Source: UBA7657 sp049653045 (GTDB lineage Bacteria; Pseudomonadota; Alphaproteobacteria; Micavibrionales; Micavibrionaceae). Taken from it: DNA of 9,851 nt. The notes under the pieces are model-generated. The model worked only from the letters and a program-made list of their open reading frames with translations. It had not been told where the DNA came from and made no database searches. Shown in pieces: positions 7,257 to 9,851 of the stretch. Position 1 is the first letter of the stretch; each line of letters opens with the position of its first letter. The stretch is from NCBI GenBank assembly GCA_049653045.1, contig JBASFN010000027.1, positions 1 through 9,851 on the forward strand, in the 5' to 3' direction. The translations under genes were made by a program, and so were the position numbers.

Positions 7257-7679
7257 ATGTCATACAAAGTAGTGCCGGAACTCGACGTCGACAACATTGA
7301 ACGCTCACTGAAGCTGTATGTCGATGTGCTTGGCTTCAAAATCCTGTATAGCCGTCCGGAAGAGAAATTTGCTTATCTTGATTTGGACGGCGTCCATATG
7401 ATGTTAGAAGAAGCCACCGGTCCCGGCAGACGTTTCAGGACAGCACCCCTCGAACATCCCTATGGCCGCGGAATAAACCTTCAGATTGAAATTAGTGACG
7501 CGAAAATCTTGCATGACCGGGTTCAGAAAGCAGGCATTGATCTCGTTGTTCCTCTTGAAGAGCGCTGGTATCGGAAAGATAAAACAGAAAAAGGTCATAG
7601 CCAATTTGTTATCGCCGATTGCGACGGCTACCTGCTGCGTTTTTTCTCGAACCTTGGTGAAAGACTGATAAAAGAATAA
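7257..7679 (+). CDS. VOC-superfamily protein, bleomycin-resistance/glyoxalase-like
   Basis: A 140-residue protein with the paired beta-alpha-beta-beta-beta modules of the vicinal oxygen chelate fold. The first module opens at ELDVDNIERSLKLYVDVLGF (8-27) and the second includes INLQIEISD (73-81). The C-terminal strand is DCDGYLLRFF (121-130). Where metal-dependent VOC enzymes carry His/Glu ligands, this protein has no obvious set: the last strand has Leu-Leu-Arg with no Glu. It therefore resembles drug-binding Ble-type proteins that sequester an antibiotic more than glyoxalases. An enzymatic role in the pathway remains possible. ATG 7257 is chosen over an in-frame TTG at 7221 because AAAGAG (7243-7248) is properly placed and the fold starts right after it. 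As the last gene of the operon, with an ABC-F protein in the same set, it fits a second self-protection factor. Confidence 0.85.
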   Translation: MSYKVVPELDVDNIERSLKLYVDVLGFKILYSRPEEKFAYLDLDGVHMMLEEATGPGRRFRTAPLEHPYGRGINLQIEISDAKILHDRVQKAGIDLVVPLEERWYRKDKTEKGHSQFVIADCDGYLLRFFSNLGERLIKE

Positions 7680-7721
7680 TGCTGATGAGCCAATTGATTA
7701 GAATTTCCATTCCTTTTTCTT

Positions 7722-7740
7722 GAAAACTACGTTTTCTATT
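7722..7740 (+). terminator. Weak terminator-like hairpin after the operon
   Basis: GAAAAC (7722-7727) and GTTTTC (7731-7736) form a six-pair stem with a three-base loop, followed by TATT and further T-rich sequence, 43 nt after the VOC stop codon. It is the best terminator candidate for the operon but is AT-rich and short. Confidence 0.3.
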
Positions 7741-7808
7741 TTATAAGTGTTGTGCCCTGAAAGAGACAATATTCCACTTTCGTTTTCGCTCACGAAATTC
7801 GCGCCTCT

Positions 7809-7979
7809 GTCCATTGGTCTTCCCCCGGTTTTCTAGACAAAGGTTAAGGTCTAGAATGCAACTGGGAGGAAGCCATGAGTGGAACGAGGTAGAGTCTGCA
7901 ACCTCAAGGAAGGAGCAGACCAATGAAGCAGCGTTTCAGTGAAGAGCAGATCATCCGCGTATTGAAGGAACATGAAGCC
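7809..7979 (+). mobile_element. Left-end remnant of an IS3-family insertion sequence
   Basis: From about 7809 the sequence has the GGTCTTCCCCCGG-type terminal region typical of IS3-family elements, followed by an untranslated leader, an AAGGAAGGAG ribosome binding site (7909-7918 region) and the first codons of orfA. Similarity to an IS3 element stops near 7979, so only about 170 bases remain. A perfect inverted repeat, TCTAGAC (7832-7838) with GTCTAGA (7849-7855), lies just inside the end. The exact left boundary is estimated by recall of similar elements, not by alignment. Confidence 0.65.
7923..7979 (+). pseudogene. IS3-family transposase OrfA, truncated after about 19 codons
   Basis: The ATG at 7923 begins MKQRFSEEQIIRVLKEHEA, the standard opening of IS3-family OrfA (the start of its helix-turn-helix domain). 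After this the family sequence is lost: the frame runs on to a stop at 8183 with residues that no longer resemble OrfA and lack the remaining HTH. There is no OrfB or DDE domain. It is a dead fragment left by deletion or by another insertion at about 7979. Confidence 0.8.
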
Positions 7980-8203
7980 AGTTGCGTCGGCAAGCTGACC
8001 TCACATCCAACTGGCGGAATGTTCCTTGCCAATGTTCCCCACGAAAACTTGGCATTCCTGCTATCGGCACTTAACCAAAATTTATTCCGATATATATTGC
8101 TTTCGGGTGCACCTCTTAGCCGAGGAAAATCCTTGTGTCGTTCCATCCATTTTACTGGTTCAGTTAATTTGGAGGATTATTGAGTAACGGCGTCAAGGTT
8201 CTG
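7980..8203. other. Stretch with no recognisable gene
   Basis: About 220 bases between the IS3 fragment and the hairpin array. Frames are open only by accident, and no RNA gene is recognised. The one detail is GGAGG (8171-8175), 4 nt before a TTG at 8180, which would open a 27-codon reading frame ending with TAG at 8261-8263 and running into the first hairpin. This is too weak to call a gene. Confidence 0.5.
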
Positions 8204-8424
8204 TTTGGTCGATGGGTTCCAAGGGAGCGCGAAGGCTCCTTTAGCGGTATCAAATCCGCGTAGGGTTGGTTGATGGGAAGTTCAGAAGGGAGAGCCAACA
8301 TCTCCCTTTTGCTCGAGGGTTCCAAGGGGCAATGCAATGCCCTTTGGTTAATGGGGTTCAAGGGGAGAGAGAATTCTCCCCTTGGTCATGGGGGTTTCGG
8401 GGGCAGCAGGAACGCTCCCCTGAA
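8204..8424 (+). repeat. Five imperfect tandem units, each a conserved linker plus a stem-loop
   Basis: Each unit has a linker resembling TTGGTnnATGGGGTTC followed by a GGG-rich stem. The stems are AAGGGAGC/GCTCCTT (8221-8241, one bulge), AAGGGAGA/TCTCCCTT (8286-8308), CCAAGGGGCA/TGCCCTTTGG (8322-8347, one G-T), CAAGGGGAGA/TCTCCCCTTG (8359-8384) and TTCGGGGGCAGC/GCTCCCCTGAA (8396-8424, one bulge and one G-T). Loops are 6-7 bases and all differ. The inner stem bases change from unit to unit while both arms stay complementary, so structure rather than sequence appears to be kept. Stems are not followed by T-runs, so these are not ordinary terminators. Frames read through it give Gly/Arg/Ser-rich low-complexity protein and are not believable as coding. 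Whether the array acts as RNA or as DNA is unknown. Confidence 0.8.
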
Positions 8425-8430
8425 TGGCGA

Positions 8431-8505
8431 TGCACCGGCCAACGGGTGCAATGGTGCGAAGCACCATCCCCAGAGGGATGCAACGGGAGAGCGGCAGCGT
8501 CTCCC
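8431..8505 (+). other. Cluster of four further short hairpins
   Basis: Directly after the tandem units come TGCACC/GGTGCA (8431-8450), ATGGTGC-GAA-GCACCAT (8451-8467), CATCCC-CAGA-GGGATG (8465-8480, sharing three bases with its neighbour) and GGGAGA/TCTCCC (8485-8505). The second contains the seven-base sequence GCGAAGC, known as an unusually stable DNA mini-hairpin. Hairpins follow one another with almost no spacer. No protein or known RNA family is recognised. Confidence 0.7.
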
Positions 8506-8509
8506 TTGC

Positions 8510-8560
8510 CAAGATGGTGTTGTGTATTACAACACACATCTTGCGGACAACGCAGTTGTC
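8510..8560 (+). promoter_or_regulatory. Long stem plus short stem ahead of the 8588 gene, able to pair alternatively
   Basis: The 5' arm at 8510-8523 pairs with 8529-8543 in fourteen base pairs with a single bulged A (8536) and a five-base loop. A second hairpin, GACAAC-GCA-GTTGTC (8546-8560), follows after two bases. Both stems use the same GTTGT/ACAAC core, so the 3' arm of the first can pair with the 3' arm of the second instead. The second stem ends 14 nt before the GAGGGG ribosome binding site (8575-8580). Control of the downstream gene is plausible but inferred. Confidence 0.5.
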
Positions 8561-8587
8561 ACGGATAGTTATATGAGGGGTAGAATT

Positions 8588-8905
8588 ATGGATGATAAAG
8601 ACAAGAAGTTTTTAGCCCAGGGCATGGCCGCGCTTTGCGTTCGGGATACTTGGAATAATGAAATTTGTGAGCCATTCAGCAAGCATGAAGAGATGCGCCA
8701 ATTTATGCGCGACGTGGTTAATAGATTATATTCCGTCCTGCTCCGTGCTGACGATCCCGATTTTATGAGAAAATTGACGCTCTATGGATCGTTGACCGAC
8801 AATCTCTATGGCGAACCGGAGGAGTTAAAGGGGTTGCTTGAAGGCGAGTTTGTCGCTCAGGTTGATCGGATGGCTTTATCGGAACAGGAAGAGGGCAACC
8901 AATAG
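8588..8905 (+). CDS. Small acidic protein of unknown function
   Basis: Encodes 105 residues, rich in Asp/Glu and probably all-helical, with no signal peptide, membrane segment or recognised motif. The ATG has a good GAGGGG (8575-8580) at 7-nt spacing, and the composition changes sharply at this point from the low-complexity translation of the hairpin region, so this start is preferred to the longer in-frame opening at 8270. It is preceded directly by the hairpin array and converges on the next gene with 33 nt between stop codons. I do not recognise a family. Small acidic proteins next to mobile DNA include antitoxins, anti-defence proteins and plasmid accessory factors, but nothing here selects one. 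Confidence 0.7.
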   Translation: MDDKDKKFLAQGMAALCVRDTWNNEICEPFSKHEEMRQFMRDVVNRLYSVLLRADDPDFMRKLTLYGSLTDNLYGEPEELKGLLEGEFVAQVDRMALSEQEEGNQ

Positions 8906-8938
8906 CTGGTACTTAATTAGGTATAATTTTTGCCAGCT
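8904..8938. terminator. Possible weak bidirectional terminator between convergent genes
   Basis: AGCTGG (8904-8909) and CCAGCT (8933-8938) are complementary across the gap between the two convergent stop codons. A TTTTT run lies just before the right arm. The 23-base loop makes this a poor stem, so the call is tentative. Confidence 0.25.
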
Positions 8939-9724
8939 TTACGCCGCCAGTGAAAAAATCACCGCGTTCGCTGCTTCTCCTGTGGTCATGCTGACAGGCC
9001 GTGCTGGTACGAGGTTAAAGTTAAACGCCTCTTGGGGCATGTTCTTAAAGTCGATAACGGCGGGTAGCATGGGGTGCGTTCCGAGAATGCGCGTCTGCGC
9101 GTCCATAGCCTTCAGTGCCGTATTAATCTCAGGTTCTTTAAGCGCGTGGATTCGCATCAATGGCGGCTTGCTGTTCCAAACATGGCGCGGCGTAGCTCCG
9201 ATAATTGGGCTTAACAACTCATTTTGGCTTGCCGTTATCAGCGCGGCATAAATTTCACGGCTAGAGCCAAGCAAGGGAATAGCCGGACTTTGCGGGAGTT
9301 TTTCCTTGGACGTTCCCCATTGTCTTGCCTGAACCTCGTCTTGTCCAGCCGCCAGTAAGGAAGCCAGGACGTTCTGTAACGTGCCAGGATTAGGCAAACT
9401 ACCATTGCTGGTTATTTGCACCCGTGTCACCGGATCGCCGGTAAAAGTCGATATGCCGTTGGTAAAACTGGCGACGATTTGCTGTTTGCCGCCTTCGGCT
9501 GACCATTGGGCCAGAAAGATATTCGGGTAAGTTTCTTTGCCAGCAGGAATATCCTTGATCTCAACCGGCAGTTTCCATTTATCCTGCATAACGCGGGTAA
9601 GACCGTCAATCTCTAGAATCGTGCCGCCCTGTTCTGTGCCTAAGGTAGCATTAAGGCCGGTCATTAGCTTAATCATGGTGCTGCTGTGGGCGGAATACTC
9701 CCCTACGCGGCCTCTGGCCGCCAT
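8939..9724 (-). CDS. Hypothetical protein, 5' end probably cut by the adjacent IS element
   Basis: From ATG at 9724-9722 the frame gives 261 residues ending in FSLAA with a TAA stop at 8941-8939. It has no predicted membrane helix or signal sequence and no catalytic motif I can name. No ribosome binding site precedes the ATG (upstream on this strand reads GACACTTAGGC), and the frame stays open up to a TGA at 9766-9764, inside what should be the IS5-type left end. The residues just inside the ATG (GRVGEYSAHSST) look like the middle of a domain rather than an N-terminus. The simplest reading is a gene truncated by IS insertion near 9743-9760. It converges on the small acidic protein. The function is unknown. 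Confidence 0.6.
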   Translation of the reverse strand: MAARGRVGEYSAHSSTMIKLMTGLNATLGTEQGGTILEIDGLTRVMQDKWKLPVEIKDIPAGKETYPNIFLAQWSAEGGKQQIVASFTNGISTFTGDPVTRVQITSNGSLPNPGTLQNVLASLLAAGQDEVQARQWGTSKEKLPQSPAIPLLGSSREIYAALITASQNELLSPIIGATPRHVWNSKPPLMRIHALKEPEINTALKAMDAQTRILGTHPMLPAVIDFKNMPQEAFNFNLVPARPVSMTTGEAANAVIFSLAA

Positions 9725-9758
9725 GCCTAAGTGTCCGTTCCGAAACTTGTTGAATTGA

Positions 9759-9778
9759 ATGAATCATTTGTGATTCAT
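9759..9778. repeat. Perfect palindrome near the IS left end
   Basis: ATGAATCA (9759-9766) and TGATTCAT (9771-9778) are exact inverted copies around TTTG. It lies 30 nt upstream of the transposase ATG, near the putative terminus, so it could be part of the transposase recognition sequence or an operator. Confidence 0.55.
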
Positions 9779-9784
9779 ATATAG

Positions 9785-9806
9785 GCAGCCCGATAGGAGG
9801 GGCTGC
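9785..9806 (+). promoter_or_regulatory. Hairpin enclosing the transposase ribosome binding site
   Basis: GCAGCCC (9785-9791) pairs with GGGCTGC (9800-9806) around an eight-base loop. The AGGAGG Shine-Dalgarno (9795-9800) lies in the loop and at the start of the 3' arm, and the ATG is two bases after the stem. Folding would limit initiation on transcripts entering from outside the element, a type of control known for other insertion sequences. Confidence 0.55.
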
Positions 9807-9808
9807 TG

Positions 9809-9851
9809 ATGTGGACACGAGAAAACCGCCCGCGCTACAACCGGGATAAGC
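9809..9851 (+). CDS. IS5-family transposase, N-terminal fragment (continues beyond window)
   Basis: Fourteen codons are visible, reading MWTRENRPRYNRDK. This is the typical opening of the IS5-family transposases that continue with a DUF4096-type N-terminal domain and a DDE domain. AGGAGG (9795-9800) precedes the ATG at good spacing. The remainder, and so whether the element is active, cannot be seen. Identification rests on a short but characteristic N-terminus. Confidence 0.7.
   Translation, partial: MWTRENRPRYNRDK

Larger units (their letters stand above)
9743..9851 (+). mobile_element. Left end of an IS5-family insertion sequence, running off the window
   Basis: The region holds a short leader with two inverted repeats and the first codons of an IS5-family transposase. 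The left boundary is only estimated: it must lie between the minus-strand gene and the palindrome at 9759. No target duplication can be assigned, because the right end is outside the window. Confidence 0.6.

Noticed and set aside
7923..8183. Intact 86-residue protein starting in the IS3 remnant
   Set aside because: Only the first 19 residues match OrfA. The rest is chance read-through beyond the junction.
8180..8263. 27-codon leader peptide starting with TTG after GGAGG
   Set aside because: Uses a rare start at a tight 4-nt spacing, is very short and overlaps the first hairpin. It is possible, but one coincidental Shine-Dalgarno is not enough.
8221..8543. Series of intrinsic terminators
   Set aside because: No stem is followed by a run of T, and the stems are embedded in G-rich linkers.
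8204..8560. CRISPR array
   Set aside because: Units are not identical, spacing is irregular, the conserved part is the linker rather than a repeat of fixed length, and no cas gene is present.
8270..8587. In-frame upward extension of the small acidic protein to 211 residues, starting at 8270 in the hairpin array
   Set aside because: The extra residues are Gly/Arg/Asn-rich low complexity produced by the repeats, there is no ribosome binding site at 8270, and a good GAGGGG precedes ATG 8588.
9677..9724. Beta-lactamase/penicillin-binding SxxK motif in the minus-strand protein (HSSTMIKLMTG)
   Set aside because: The Ser to Lys spacing is one residue too long and no SxN or KTG motif follows.

Overview
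This window looks like accessory DNA from a proteobacterium. An alphaproteobacterium is likely but not proven: the evidence is moderate GC by eye, clear Shine-Dalgarno sequences (AAGGAG, GGGGAT), an IS3-type remnant, and the start of an IS5-family transposase of a type common in Alphaproteobacteria. No rRNA, tRNA or core housekeeping gene is present to fix the taxonomy.

Left part (1-7679): seven genes run on the + strand with short gaps (4-nt overlap, then 17, 54, 40, 45 and 84 nt), so this is probably one operon that starts upstream of the window. In order they encode a fold-type I PLP aminotransferase (its start is missing or disrupted), a D-2-hydroxyacid dehydrogenase homologue, a duplicated-ATPase ABC-F protein, a PaaK-like adenylate-forming ligase, a divergent serine-hydroxymethyltransferase-like PLP enzyme, a GNMT-like class I methyltransferase and a VOC/bleomycin-resistance-like protein. 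The enzymes suit the making, activation and methylation of an unusual amino or hydroxy acid. ABC-F and VOC proteins are two classic self-protection families. My inference is a small biosynthetic gene cluster for an amino-acid-derived antimetabolite or ribosome-targeting antibiotic, with built-in resistance and no NRPS or PKS module. Two enzymes depart from family consensus at active-site positions: the dehydrogenase lacks the usual catalytic Arg, and the SHMT-like enzyme has an altered folate/aldol pocket with Asp where His normally precedes the PLP lysine.

Middle part (7680-8587): there is no convincing complete gene. A left-end fragment of an IS3-family element (about 7809-7979) breaks off 19 codons into orfA. 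It is followed by about 220 bases with no assignable content, then a very dense run of about ten stem-loops (8204-8560). The first five are an imperfect tandem repeat in which the stem sequence changes but pairing is kept. The last two share complementary arms and could form alternative pairings just ahead of the next gene.

Right part (8588-9851): a small acidic protein of unknown function (+ strand) converges on a larger unknown protein (- strand). The start of the latter abuts the left end of an IS5-family element, whose transposase runs off the window. The ribosome binding site of that transposase lies in a hairpin. The right part therefore looks like mobile or plasmid-like DNA, with the biosynthetic operon bordered by insertion-sequence debris.
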